From contig JANSYJ010000006.1 of assembly GCA_024742495.1 (NCBI GenBank), positions 62,001-126,000 on the forward strand: 64,000 nt of DNA, given 5' to 3'. The notes under the pieces are model-generated. The model worked only from the letters and a program-made list of their open reading frames with translations, did not search any database and had not been told where the DNA came from. Below, in pieces: positions 44,093 to 52,116 of this stretch. Position numbers and translations under genes: made by a program. This DNA comes from Bacteroidota bacterium. GTDB taxonomy: Bacteria; Bacteroidota; Bacteroidia; Flavobacteriales; Schleiferiaceae. Position 1 is the stretch's first letter. Every line of letters begins with the position of its first letter.

Positions 44093-44489
44093 ATTCAACG
44101 TAGTTTCTCGGAGTTTCATAAAGTGTAATCTTTAGGTCAAACTTAGCGTCAATGTCAGCGCGGAGCAGGTCATAAATCACCACTGCGATATTCTCTGCGG
44201 TAGGATTTAGATTGGCAAATTCACTGGTTTGAGTATTTAAATTCTTGTGATCAAATCGATCTTCTATTTTGGTTTTAATGAGGTCTTTCAAAACCTTCAT
44301 GTCAATAACATATCCCGTTTCGGGGTCCACCTCTCCCCGCACGCTTACGATTAACTCGTAATTATGACCGTGATATTCTGCATTATTACATTTCCCAAAT
44401 TCTTGGGCATTTCGCGCTTCATCCCACAGGGGATTATGCAGTCTATGCGCTGCATTAAAATGTGCCTTTCGGCTTACTGTCACTTTCAT
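44082..44489 (-). CDS. queD: 6-pyruvoyltetrahydropterin synthase/QueD family enzyme
   Basis: This is a 135-residue enzyme acting on dihydroneopterin triphosphate. Zinc ligands are in HFNAAHRLHN and YHGHNYEL, the catalytic Cys in FGKCNNAEY, then DMKVLKDLIKTKIEDRFDHKNLN and the substrate Glu in LYETPRNYVEY. The G-K-C-N-N form and its place next to folE fit a tetrahydropterin-making PTPS at least as well as the queuosine enzyme QueD. The symbol therefore reflects family rather than proven role. It overlaps idi by 4 bases and folE by 11. Confidence 0.9.
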   Translation of the reverse strand: MKVTVSRKAHFNAAHRLHNPLWDEARNAQEFGKCNNAEYHGHNYELIVSVRGEVDPETGYVIDMKVLKDLIKTKIEDRFDHKNLNTQTSEFANLNPTAENIAVVIYDLLRADIDAKFDLKITLYETPRNYVEYEG

Positions 44490-45007
44490 GCTTGGCTAAT
44501 TACGTATGCTTCAAATTGCTTCCAGATGATTTTAAACCAAGCTGTATAGCGTTCGGGATGATCTTGAATATCGGCAGAGAGATCTTCTATCCGCATCCAT
44601 TTCCAGGCCATGGCTTCCTCAGGGTTTAAGGATGGCTCTTGGTTGTAGCTACCGATAAAGAGGTGATCGTATTCATGTTCGATCATTCCCTTATCCAATT
44701 CGGCACGATAGGTAAATTCAAGTACTTTTTGAAGGGGGCAATCAAAACCCATTTCTTCCTGAAGTCTTCGGTGAGCGGCCTCCTCAGCGCTTTCACCAGC
44801 ACGCGGATGCGAGCAACAGGTATTAGTCCATAGGCCGCCAGAATGGTATTTTTCAGCCGCTCTTTGTTGAACCATCAATTCCCCTTTTTCATTGAGGACG
44901 AAAACGGAAAATGCGCGGTGTAATAAACCTTGGCGATGGGCTTCCATTTTCTCCATCAGTCCTAGCTCTTGATCATGAGCGTCGACCAGGATAACTTCTT
45001 CTGCCAT
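44486..45007 (-). CDS. idi: Isopentenyl-diphosphate delta-isomerase, type I
   Basis: This is a 173-residue Nudix-fold enzyme interconverting IPP and DMAPP. It has HRAFSVFVLNEKGELMVQQRA, the active-site Cys in WTNTCCSHPRAGES, the Nudix box AHRRLQEEMGF and EHEYDHLFIG with the metal-binding Glu residues. It supplies prenyl units for the adjacent carotenoid genes and matches the mevalonate genes at 32.6-34.8 kb. It lies 6 bases after crtB. Confidence 0.95.
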   Translation of the reverse strand: MAEEVILVDAHDQELGLMEKMEAHRQGLLHRAFSVFVLNEKGELMVQQRAAEKYHSGGLWTNTCCSHPRAGESAEEAAHRRLQEEMGFDCPLQKVLEFTYRAELDKGMIEHEYDHLFIGSYNQEPSLNPEEAMAWKWMRIEDLSADIQDHPERYTAWFKIIWKQFEAYVISQA

Positions 45008-45013
45008 TGTAAT

Positions 45014-45853
45014 TTATAAAATGTTAAAACTATGTCTTAAGTAAGAACTTACTAAAAGTCGGTATTTATTATGATTTGGAATGCGAACACGCTTACTAAG
45101 AATGGTATTACTTGGAGTCGCTTTAATTTTCATAAATAAGCGATAGTAGTAAACATAAGCGACATAAACCCCAAAACGCGCCTGTTTTGGTAATTGAATG
45201 ATGCCTTCGTATCCAGCTTTAAAATCCTTCTCAATATCTTCTTCGATTTCCGCCTTAACCGAATCATTAAAAACCGTCATGTCCACACCCGGGAAATAAA
45301 CCCGGCCTAATTGATTGTAATCGGCATTAAGATCGCGGAGGAAATTAATCTTTTGGAAGGCCGATCCCAGCTTCATGGCGTTCCAACGCAGGTGATCATA
45401 GGATTGCTGATCTCCATAGCAAAATACTTTTAGGCACATTAATCCCACCACTTCGGCTGATCCAAGGATGTATTTTTCATATTCTTCCTCCGTACTTACT
45501 GCAGAAAGATCGAGATCCATCTCCATGGAAAAAAGGAAGGTTTCAATAAGTTCACGATCAATATTAAACTCGTTTACGGTATGTTGAAAGGAATTTAATA
45601 TTGGATTTAGGCTTATTCCCTGATCAATGGCCCGCCAAGTTTGTTCGCGGAAATCATCGAGTAAAGCCTTTTTATCGTACTCGTGAAAAGAGTCTACAAT
45701 TTCATCTGCAAAACGCACAAAACCATAAATAGCATAGATATGCTTGTGGAGGGCTCTATCTAAAAAAAGGATACCCATTGAAAAAGAGGTGCTGTACTTT
45801 TTGGTAACCATCGCGCTGGCGCGGAAGGAAACTTTGTCGAATAGTGCTTTCAT
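45014..45853 (-). CDS. crtB: Phytoene synthase
   Basis: This is a 279-residue squalene/phytoene-synthase family enzyme joining two GGPP molecules. First aspartate-rich motif: RFADEIVDSFHEYD. Second: INFLRDLNADYNQLGRVYFP. SYSTSFSMGILFLDR near residue 25 and AEVVGLMCLKVF are also typical. It lies 2 bases after crtI. No GGPP synthase or lycopene cyclase gene is in the window, so those steps must be encoded elsewhere. Confidence 0.94.
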   Translation of the reverse strand: MKALFDKVSFRASAMVTKKYSTSFSMGILFLDRALHKHIYAIYGFVRFADEIVDSFHEYDKKALLDDFREQTWRAIDQGISLNPILNSFQHTVNEFNIDRELIETFLFSMEMDLDLSAVSTEEEYEKYILGSAEVVGLMCLKVFCYGDQQSYDHLRWNAMKLGSAFQKINFLRDLNADYNQLGRVYFPGVDMTVFNDSVKAEIEEDIEKDFKAGYEGIIQLPKQARFGVYVAYVYYYRLFMKIKATPSNTILSKRVRIPNHNKYRLLVSSYLRHSFNIL

Positions 45854-45855
45854 CC

Positions 45856-47337
45856 TTAATGTTGTTTGTTAATGTCCTTAGCCACCTCCGAAGCTGCCAC
45901 TATGCCCGAAATAAGCGATGGCGGTACTCCAGGCCCTGGAGTTGTAAGCTGTCCAGCGTAATAGAGGTTTTTAAGTTTATTGCTTTTGAGAGAAGGTTTT
46001 AAAATGGCCGTTTGTTTTAAGGTATTGGCCAAACCATATGCGTTCCCTTTAAAGGCATGGTAGTCATTTTCAAAATTCTCCATGGCGTAGGAACGCTTAT
46101 AAATTACTTTAGAACGTATTTCTTGTCCGGTATGGGCTTCGAGCCTATCCATCATCATCTGATAATAGGTCTCCCTTTGTTCTTTACTATCCTCCAATCC
46201 TGGGGCAAGAGGCATTAGCAGAAAAACATTTTCCTTTCCTTCCGGGGCTGCATTGGGATCCGTTTTGGAGGTCGCCGATACATAAAAGAGTGGCTTTGAG
46301 GGCCATTGTGGATTCGTGTAAATCTCCTTGGCATGCTGATCAAAATCTTCATCGAAGAATAAAGTGTGATGAAGAATGCCCGCAACCTTCTCATCTACCG
46401 AAAGGTAATAGAGTAAACTGGAAGGAGCCATAGCTCTGTTATCCCAATATTTCGCGCTGTACTGACGGTAGTTTTTTGGCAGCAAGCTTTGCTCAAAGTA
46501 CTGATAATCCGCAGCGTTTATAACAACATCCGCTTCATATTGACCGTGGGCGGTATTTAAGGCTGTAATGTTAGAGCCTTTAATTTCCACCTTCTCTACC
46601 TCGTGATCTAGGAGAATCTTTACTCCCATTTCCTCAGCCAAACTAACCATGGCCTTTACAATTTCGTGCATTCCTCCTCTCGGAAACCACGTACCACCAT
46701 CAATATCTGCATAGTTCATTAGCGAATAAAGTGCAGGCGTGTTTTGAGGAGTAGCGCCCAAGAAGAGAATGGGGAATTCCATTAGTTGCTGCAGACGCGG
46801 ATTCTTAAAATGAGCATGAACGTATTTACGCATGCTTTTCAGTAAATCCAGTTGAACTAGGCCCTTTAAAATTCGCCAATCCGCAAACTCTAATAAGGAA
46901 CGTCCTGGTTTATAAACCAAATCATTAATTCCTACTTCATATTTATAGGCTGAATCTTCCATGAATTTCCGCAGCTGCTCCCCACTACCGGGTTCTATTT
47001 GCTCGAATAATTCAATGCAGGCCTCTGTACCGGCTGGTACATCTACATAATCTTTAAGACCAAAGTACACGCGATAACTAGGATCTAGGCGATCTAAGGT
47101 GTAATAGTCTGATACTTTTTTTCCAAACTTGGCAAAGTAGTTTTCAAACACATCTGGCATCCAATACCAACTGGGCCCCATATCGAAGTGAAAGCCTTCA
47201 TGCTTAAAAGCTCTTGCTCTTCCCCCCGCCTGTGCGTTTTTCTCAAGAATTACAACCTCCATGCCCTGTTGAGCGAGGGAAGTCGCCGCTGATAATCCGG
47301 CAAAGCCAGCTCCAACTACAATTGCCTTTTTGGCCAT
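45856..47337 (-). CDS. crtI: Phytoene desaturase
   Basis: This is a 493-residue FAD enzyme of the CrtI type that converts phytoene toward lycopene. It has the N-terminal dinucleotide fold VVGAGFAGLSAATSLAQQGMEVVILEKN with GGRARAF, FDMGPSWYWMP (CrtI-type substrate-entry region), WFPRGGMHEIVKAM and the C-terminal flavin-binding signature TTPGPGVPPSLISGIVAA. It follows the ECF sigma gene after 11 bases and precedes crtB, the standard Bacteroidota order. Confidence 0.95.
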   Translation of the reverse strand: MAKKAIVVGAGFAGLSAATSLAQQGMEVVILEKNAQAGGRARAFKHEGFHFDMGPSWYWMPDVFENYFAKFGKKVSDYYTLDRLDPSYRVYFGLKDYVDVPAGTEACIELFEQIEPGSGEQLRKFMEDSAYKYEVGINDLVYKPGRSLLEFADWRILKGLVQLDLLKSMRKYVHAHFKNPRLQQLMEFPILFLGATPQNTPALYSLMNYADIDGGTWFPRGGMHEIVKAMVSLAEEMGVKILLDHEVEKVEIKGSNITALNTAHGQYEADVVINAADYQYFEQSLLPKNYRQYSAKYWDNRAMAPSSLLYYLSVDEKVAGILHHTLFFDEDFDQHAKEIYTNPQWPSKPLFYVSATSKTDPNAAPEGKENVFLLMPLAPGLEDSKEQRETYYQMMMDRLEAHTGQEIRSKVIYKRSYAMENFENDYHAFKGNAYGLANTLKQTAILKPSLKSNKLKNLYYAGQLTTPGPGVPPSLISGIVAASEVAKDINKQH

Positions 47338-47348
47338 TTTATTAGGAA

Positions 47349-47852
47349 TTAACGGTAATCTTTTAATTTATCCATCATCTTACGTCGTGCTAAAAAGATA
47401 CGACTCTTTACCGTTCCTAAGGGGATATTCATGATTTCAGAAATCTCCTCGTACTTATAACCATTATAGTACATCATAAAAGTCTCCAAGTAAGTTTTGT
47501 CGATGGAGTTTATTTGACTCATGATGTATTTATGATCTACAATGCTATCGGTACTAGCCGATTTCTCAGATTCCTTCATATTGATGAAATACTTGTTCTC
47601 AGTTTCATCAACAAAAGTGTTTTGATTTTTGCGCTTGCGGTAGGCATTAATGAAGGTGTTCTTCATAATGGTATACAACCATCCCTTAATATTTGTGCCT
47701 TCCTGGAATTTCTCACGATTCTTTAAAGCCTTAAACAAAGTTTCTTGCATAAGGTCATCACTATCGTCACTACTCTTAGTAAGTTTCATGGCCAACTGAC
47801 GCAAGAAGTCTTGGTGACTGATGATCATGGTGCTAAATTCTGCTTTGGACAT
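47349..47852 (-). CDS. ECF-type RNA polymerase sigma factor of the carotenoid operon
   Basis: This is a 167-residue sigma-70 factor. Region 2: SDDLMQETLFKALKNREKF and IKGWLYTIMKNTFINAYRKRKNQ. Region 4: FMMYYNGYKYEEISEIMNIPLGTVKSRIFLARRKM. It is the first gene of the nine-gene operon and has its own strong housekeeping-type promoter, but no anti-sigma gene. The most likely role is to amplify expression of the operon or of further light-stress genes once the MerR-type repressor is released. This parallels other LitR/LitS-type systems; the parallel is inference. Confidence 0.93.
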   Translation of the reverse strand: MSKAEFSTMIISHQDFLRQLAMKLTKSSDDSDDLMQETLFKALKNREKFQEGTNIKGWLYTIMKNTFINAYRKRKNQNTFVDETENKYFINMKESEKSASTDSIVDHKYIMSQINSIDKTYLETFMMYYNGYKYEEISEIMNIPLGTVKSRIFLARRKMMDKLKDYR

Positions 47853-47890
47853 TTTCCTAGTTTTTTAGAGTTGTTCAACTTTTGACACCT

Positions 47891-47920
47891 CAAAGTTAAA
47901 CATAAAACCTCATTCCGCAA
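47891..47920 (-). promoter_or_regulatory. Bacteroidota-type promoter of the carotenoid/photolyase operon
   Basis: On the minus strand: TTG (47920-47918), a 19-base spacer and TAACTTTG (47898-47891), an exact match to TTG-N19-TAnnTTTG. The initiation site would be near 47887, about 35 bases before the sigma-factor ATG at 47852. It is the only promoter in the window where I find both elements at the consensus spacing. Confidence 0.7.
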
Positions 47921-47956
47921 GAGTTTTTGTCTAACTATATGTTAAATAAGTTAAAC
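47895..47956 (-). promoter_or_regulatory. Candidate regulator operators: TTTAAC repeats around the promoter
   Basis: On the minus strand GTTTAAC occurs at 47956-47950, ATTTAAC at 47947-47941 and GTTTAAC at 47901-47895. The first two are direct repeats nine bases apart just upstream of the -33 element, and the third overlaps the -7 element. TAAC-N5-GTTA (47932-47944) forms a short dyad. This placement suits repression by the MerR-type protein encoded upstream. A related GTTTAGTCTTTAAC sequence on the plus strand (48952-48965) lies near the start of that gene. Confidence 0.45.
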
Positions 47957-48014
47957 AAAAAGCTAAGTGATTGACTTTCTCAGTGTTACAACATTGAGAC
48001 ATAGAAAAGCTCAA

Positions 48015-48908
48015 TTACATTATAAATGAACCCTTAAGACTTTCGATATCAGGTACGATTTCGACTTGCGATGGAACTTCCTCGGACTGGTAATTTTGGA
48101 ATTGAATACCGGTTAGGAAGAAACGATAATTTTCATCGTTAAACATTTCGCCAATTTTCTCGAAGTACAAATCTATTTCCTCAAAATGAGGGCTAGTGGT
48201 AAAGATGGATATAAACTGATCTACCTGAGTTTTGTCCGATACTTCTTTGAGATACTCGATAGGCACGGATTGCCCCAGATAAATGACGCGATGACCACTC
48301 TTTTTTAGATAGTAGTATAAATAGAGTAATCCCAATTCATGCAGCTCATCTGCCGGAAGGTATAGTACAAAGCTTTTACGCTCTTTCGTATTTTGGGGAA
48401 TTATCGTTTGATCGATAATCGAAAAGAGCTTCTGCTTCACCAGATTACTAATAAAATGCTCATTACTTACGTTGATGGCACCCGCCTGCCAAAGCAAGCC
48501 TATTTCTTGAATGAACTTTCCGAGAATTTTGGTCAGTGTTTCCTCGGTTCCAAATTGAATAAGGCATTTGCTGAAGATGCTATCGAACAAATACTCATCG
48601 TATTCCAGCATCGCAATCTTAAAAGCATTTATCTGACTTTCGTAATTACCTTGATAACGTCCGGCGTCAATCACCGCTGCTCTTAGTTCATGACTATTAA
48701 GCTCAGCCACCTTACTGATCCGCATGCCGCTCTTCACCAAAACAGCGATGTTTAAGATCTTTTTAAGATGCTCATCGATATAATAGCGAATGTTAGTTTC
48801 GGTCCTTTTAGGCACGATTAGCCCGTAACGTTGCTCCCAAGCCCTGAGGGTGTGCGCCTTAATGCCCGATAACTTTTCAAGGTCTTTTATTGAGTACTTA
48901 GAGTCCAT
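48015..48908 (-). CDS. MerR-family regulator with cobalamin-binding domain (CarH/LitR-like photoreceptor)
   Basis: This is a 297-residue protein with three parts. A MerR winged helix lies at residues 1-75 (YSIKDLEKLSGIKAHTLRAWEQRYGL). A four-helix bundle carries W140-x9-E150-H151, the light-sensing Wx9EH motif of CarH-type proteins. A Rossmann-type B12 domain has E188-L-H190-E-L-G193, the E-x-H-x-x-G variant with the cobalt-ligand His. By family knowledge such proteins bind adenosylcobalamin, repress carotenoid genes in the dark and fall apart in light. It lies 162 bases upstream of the sigma factor gene in the same direction, with promoter and repeats between them. Confidence 0.9.
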   Translation of the reverse strand: MDSKYSIKDLEKLSGIKAHTLRAWEQRYGLIVPKRTETNIRYYIDEHLKKILNIAVLVKSGMRISKVAELNSHELRAAVIDAGRYQGNYESQINAFKIAMLEYDEYLFDSIFSKCLIQFGTEETLTKILGKFIQEIGLLWQAGAINVSNEHFISNLVKQKLFSIIDQTIIPQNTKERKSFVLYLPADELHELGLLYLYYYLKKSGHRVIYLGQSVPIEYLKEVSDKTQVDQFISIFTTSPHFEEIDLYFEKIGEMFNDENYRFFLTGIQFQNYQSEEVPSQVEIVPDIESLKGSFIM

Positions 48909-48978
48909 GTTCCTTCTTCATTACCTACTTAAACCTGAGGTATCTAAATTTGTTTAGTCTTTAACTGAAAAGATTCTA

Positions 48979-48986
48979 CAAAATTA
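48979..48986 (-). promoter_or_regulatory. Possible -7 element for the MerR-family gene
   Basis: The minus strand reads TAATTTTG here, an exact TAnnTTTG, 70 bases before the ATG at 48908. No TTG at the consensus distance. The candidate operator at 48952-48965 lies just downstream of it. Confidence 0.35.
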
Positions 48987-49012
48987 TATAATTTTTTAAA
49001 GCAGGGTTTGGT

Positions 49013-49020
49013 TATTTTTG
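49013..49020 (+). promoter_or_regulatory. Probable -7 element for prfC
   Basis: TATTTTTG is an exact TAnnTTTG match only 9 bases before ATG 49030. This would give a transcript with almost no 5' leader and excludes the in-frame TTG at 49018 as a start. Confidence 0.45.
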
Positions 49021-49029
49021 GGGCCTGCT

Positions 49030-50613
49030 ATGAGTACCCTACAAGAAGAGATCGCCAAGAGGCGCACATTTGGAATTATTTCCCACCCCGATGCTGGAAA
49101 AACCACCCTTACGGAAAAGCTGCTTTTATTTGGTGGCGCCATCCAAGAAGCGGGAGCGGTTAAAAGCAATAAGATTAAAAAAACGGCCACCTCTGATTTC
49201 ATGGAAATTGAAAGACAAAGAGGTATATCCGTAGCCACCTCGGTTATGGGTTTTGAATATAAAGGTCGGAAGGTAAATATTCTCGACACCCCCGGTCACC
49301 AAGATTTTGCAGAAGATACCTATCGCACTTTAACCGCGGTAGATAGCGTAATTGTAGTTATTGATGTGGCGAAGGGCGTGGAGGCCCAAACCGAAAAACT
49401 AGTGGAGGTATGCCGTATGCGAAATACACCCATTATTGTTTTTATAAATAAACTAGATCGCGAAGGAAAAGATGCCTTTGACTTATTGGATGAAATTGAA
49501 AGTAAGCTCGGTCTTAACATTTGTCCCTTAAGCTGGCCTGTAGGCATGGGACAGCGCTTTCAAGGCGTTTACAATATTTGGGAAAAGCAATTAAAACTGT
49601 TTATGGAAGTAAATAAACAGAAGATTGCAGATAGCATAGCAATTGAAAACGTAGAAGATCCCAAATTGGCCGAAATGGTTGGTGATGAGGCTGCAGAAGA
49701 ACTGGTTGAAGAATTAGGCCTCTTACAGGGGGTTTACGATGATTTTGACGGAGAAGCCTATTTACAAGGTGCTTTATCGCCAGTATTCTTTGGCTCTGCC
49801 CTTAATAACTTTGGGGTACAGGAATTACTGGATTGCTTTGTTGAAATAGCCCCTCCACCCCAAGCCAAAGATGCCAGCGGAACTTTAGTAAAACCAACGG
49901 AGGATTTCTTTAGTGGCTTTGTATTTAAGATTCATGCTAACATGGATCCTAAGCATAGAGACCGCCTAGCTTTTATGAAAATTGTATCAGGCACTTTTGA
50001 AAGGAATACCAATTACAAGCATACCCGCCTCGCTAAAAGCATAAAATTCAGCAGTCCTACTGCTTTTATGGCTTCTAAGAAATCCATCGTTGATAAAGCA
50101 TACCCAGGAGACATAATTGGTTTACATGATACAGGAAACTTCCGAATCGGAGATAGCGTAAGCGGTGGACCGGCCTTAGAGTTTAAAGGTATTCCCAGTT
50201 TCTCACCCGAACACTTTCGATTTATTAATAATGCTGATCCTATGAAGGCTAAGCAGCTTAATAAGGGCATTGATCAGTTGATGGATGAAGGGGTTGCTCA
50301 GCTATTTACCCTGGAGAGTAATGGCCGTAAAATTATCGGAACGGTTGGAGCTTTGCAGTATGAAGTAATTCAATACCGCTTAGAACATGAATATGGTGCC
50401 AAGTGTAGCTATGAAAACTATTCGGCTTTCAAAGCCTGTTGGATAGAAAGTTCGGATGAGGCGCAGCTGGAAGAGTTCAGTAAATTAAAGTATCGCTATT
50501 TGGCTCGAGACAAATTTCAGCGCTTGGTATTTTTGGCCGATTCTTCTTTCAGCCTAAATATGGCGAAGGAGAAATTCGATAAAATTCAGTTTCACTTTAA
50601 GTCGGAATTCTGA
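49030..50613 (+). CDS. prfC: Peptide chain release factor 3
   Basis: RF3 is a translational GTPase that removes RF1/RF2 from ribosomes after termination. The 527-residue product has G1 ISHPDAGKTTLTEKLL, the switch region QRGISVATSVMGFEY, G3 DTPGHQDF, G4 INKLD, and the RF3-specific C-terminal domain with GALQYEVIQYRLEHEYGAKCSYE. Start ATG 49030 yields the usual N-terminus MSTLQEEIAKRRTFGII. It is convergent with the receiver gene at 50592 (22-base overlap). Confidence 0.96.
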   Translation: MSTLQEEIAKRRTFGIISHPDAGKTTLTEKLLLFGGAIQEAGAVKSNKIKKTATSDFMEIERQRGISVATSVMGFEYKGRKVNILDTPGHQDFAEDTYRTLTAVDSVIVVIDVAKGVEAQTEKLVEVCRMRNTPIIVFINKLDREGKDAFDLLDEIESKLGLNICPLSWPVGMGQRFQGVYNIWEKQLKLFMEVNKQKIADSIAIENVEDPKLAEMVGDEAAEELVEELGLLQGVYDDFDGEAYLQGALSPVFFGSALNNFGVQELLDCFVEIAPPPQAKDASGTLVKPTEDFFSGFVFKIHANMDPKHRDRLAFMKIVSGTFERNTNYKHTRLAKSIKFSSPTAFMASKKSIVDKAYPGDIIGLHDTGNFRIGDSVSGGPALEFKGIPSFSPEHFRFINNADPMKAKQLNKGIDQLMDEGVAQLFTLESNGRKIIGTVGALQYEVIQYRLEHEYGAKCSYENYSAFKACWIESSDEAQLEEFSKLKYRYLARDKFQRLVFLADSSFSLNMAKEKFDKIQFHFKSEF

Positions 50614-51008
50614 TCAATTACCTCCTTAAGTAATTTAGGAACGAGAGGCTTGCGCAGAAGTTTAATAATGTGACGGTTATCCCGTGATCTGCGAAGGTCA
50701 TGGTCATCTTCCGTGGAGCTAACCATAAATAAATAAGGTCGCACTTTAGAGCGCTGAACCCAGAGTTCATAGTGTTTCAGGAATTCAAAACCATCCATCT
50801 CTGGCATCATTAAATCCAAGAGAATTAAATCCGGCACTGGACTGCCATTCCGCGCTAATTCTGTGAGGTAATCCAAAGCATCCTTACCATTGTCGAACTC
50901 CTTTATAGTACGTGCAATTTTATGGTGCTCCAACAAGCGTCGGTGCACGAAGCGATCAACTAAATTGTCGTCAATCAATAGGCAATATTCAACTTGAAAA
51001 TCACTCAT
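50592..51008 (-). CDS. Stand-alone response regulator receiver protein
   Basis: This is a 138-residue single REC domain of the Rcp1 type. It shows acidic pocket D13-D14 (LIDDNLVDRF), phospho-acceptor Asp65 (ILLDLMMPEMDGFEF), conserved S/T in FMVSSTEDD and Lys in LLRKPL. It has no output domain, so it acts by protein contact or as a phosphate sink. It is the last gene of the five-gene signalling operon and overlaps the hybrid kinase gene by 8 bases. Confidence 0.92.
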   Translation of the reverse strand: MSDFQVEYCLLIDDNLVDRFVHRRLLEHHKIARTIKEFDNGKDALDYLTELARNGSPVPDLILLDLMMPEMDGFEFLKHYELWVQRSKVRPYLFMVSSTEDDHDLRRSRDNRHIIKLLRKPLVPKLLKEVIDQNSDLK

Positions 51009-52116
51009 TCTCCTGCTGAACCATATTGGGGATTACAATGTGGAATTCGGCTCCCTTACCTGGACTCGATTGAACATCAATGCTTCCTCCCATTTTACTC
51101 AAGGCCTCTTTTACAATGTATAAACCTAAACCAGAACCTGCCATTTGGTCTTTTCCTCGGAAGAACATCTTAAAAATTTGTTCCACATGATCTTGTAAAA
51201 TACCTACACCATGGTCTTTTACTTTAATAAGCACTTGGTCCTCCCCTATTTCAAAGTTCAAATCCACTTGAGCCCTTAATTGCTCAGGTTTCTTGAATTT
51301 TATGGCATTGGCGATAAGATGGCTAAGTACTATGCGAACTCGAAAATAGTCGCCAAAGAAACGTGCGTTTTGATCCACTGCTTTCTGTAAAGTGAGATTC
51401 TCTCGGCTTTCGCCGGAATGCAGTTGATTTAGAACATCCTCCACTAAATTATCCACATCTACCTCTAGGTACTCTTCGGTAGCTTTTGAGTTTTTATAGT
51501 AATCGATAATGTTATTGACCAATATATCGAGCTTGTGCACGCTTTGATCCACCTTATCGAAAAGCTGAATAGAGGCCTCGTCCTTGATGTCTATTTGGGA
51601 CACTTTAACCAACCCCAAAACGCTAGCGATAGGCGCTCGTAAGTCGTGAGAAACGCTATAAACAAAACGGTTTAGTTCATTATTGGTCTTCTCAAGATCA
51701 TCAATTTTCTCTTGTAATTGACGACGCGTATGGTAGAGGTCGTAAGCATTTTCAATAGCCACCTTTATTTCTGCTTCACTCCAGGGTTTGGTTATATAGC
51801 GATAGATATGACCTTTGTTAATGGCGTCAATAATATCATTGACATCTGTAAAACCCGTAATTAAGATGCGAACAGGCTCAGGGAAAACCTGGCGAACCGC
51901 ATTAAAGAACTCTACCCCGCTGGTTACGGGCATGCGCTGATCTGAAAAAATAACTTGGGGTTTCTGACTCTTAATAATACTAAAGGCATCTTCGGTATTA
52001 TTGGCGGTATAAACTTCATACTCCCTTCTAAAGGCAGCTTTAAAAGACCTCAAGTTATTATCCTCATCATCTAGGTATAGAATACGGATGGGTTTGGTGG
52101 AGTTTCGTGGAGTCAT
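51001..52116 (-). CDS. Response regulator-histidine kinase hybrid (REC at N-terminus)
   Basis: This is a 371-residue cytoplasmic protein. An N-terminal receiver (about 10-125) has Asp59 in FSDQRMPVTSGVEF and PEPVRILITGFTDVNDIIDAI. A short coiled coil (about 130-150) follows, then HisKA with H157 in VYSVSHDLRAPI and HATPase with IANAIKFKKP, VKDHGVGI and GSGLGLYIVKEALSKMGG. Because REC precedes the kinase, it probably receives phosphate from the neighbouring 7TM kinase and adjusts its own kinase activity. Its receiver is a close relative of the stand-alone receiver at 57319. It overlaps the preceding gene by 4 bases. Confidence 0.94.
   Translation of the reverse strand: MTPRNSTKPIRILYLDDEDNNLRSFKAAFRREYEVYTANNTEDAFSIIKSQKPQVIFSDQRMPVTSGVEFFNAVRQVFPEPVRILITGFTDVNDIIDAINKGHIYRYITKPWSEAEIKVAIENAYDLYHTRRQLQEKIDDLEKTNNELNRFVYSVSHDLRAPIASVLGLVKVSQIDIKDEASIQLFDKVDQSVHKLDILVNNIIDYYKNSKATEEYLEVDVDNLVEDVLNQLHSGESRENLTLQKAVDQNARFFGDYFRVRIVLSHLIANAIKFKKPEQLRAQVDLNFEIGEDQVLIKVKDHGVGILQDHVEQIFKMFFRGKDQMAGSGLGLYIVKEALSKMGGSIDVQSSPGKGAEFHIVIPNMVQQENE

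Noticed and set aside
48015..48908. MerR protein as a plain heavy-metal MerR regulator
   Set aside because: It has a full C-terminal cobalamin-type domain with W-x9-E-H and E-x-H-x-x-G and lacks the metal-binding Cys of MerR.
49018..49029. TTG start for prfC
   Set aside because: It lies within the end of the TATTTTTG element; ATG 49030 gives the standard RF3 N-terminus.
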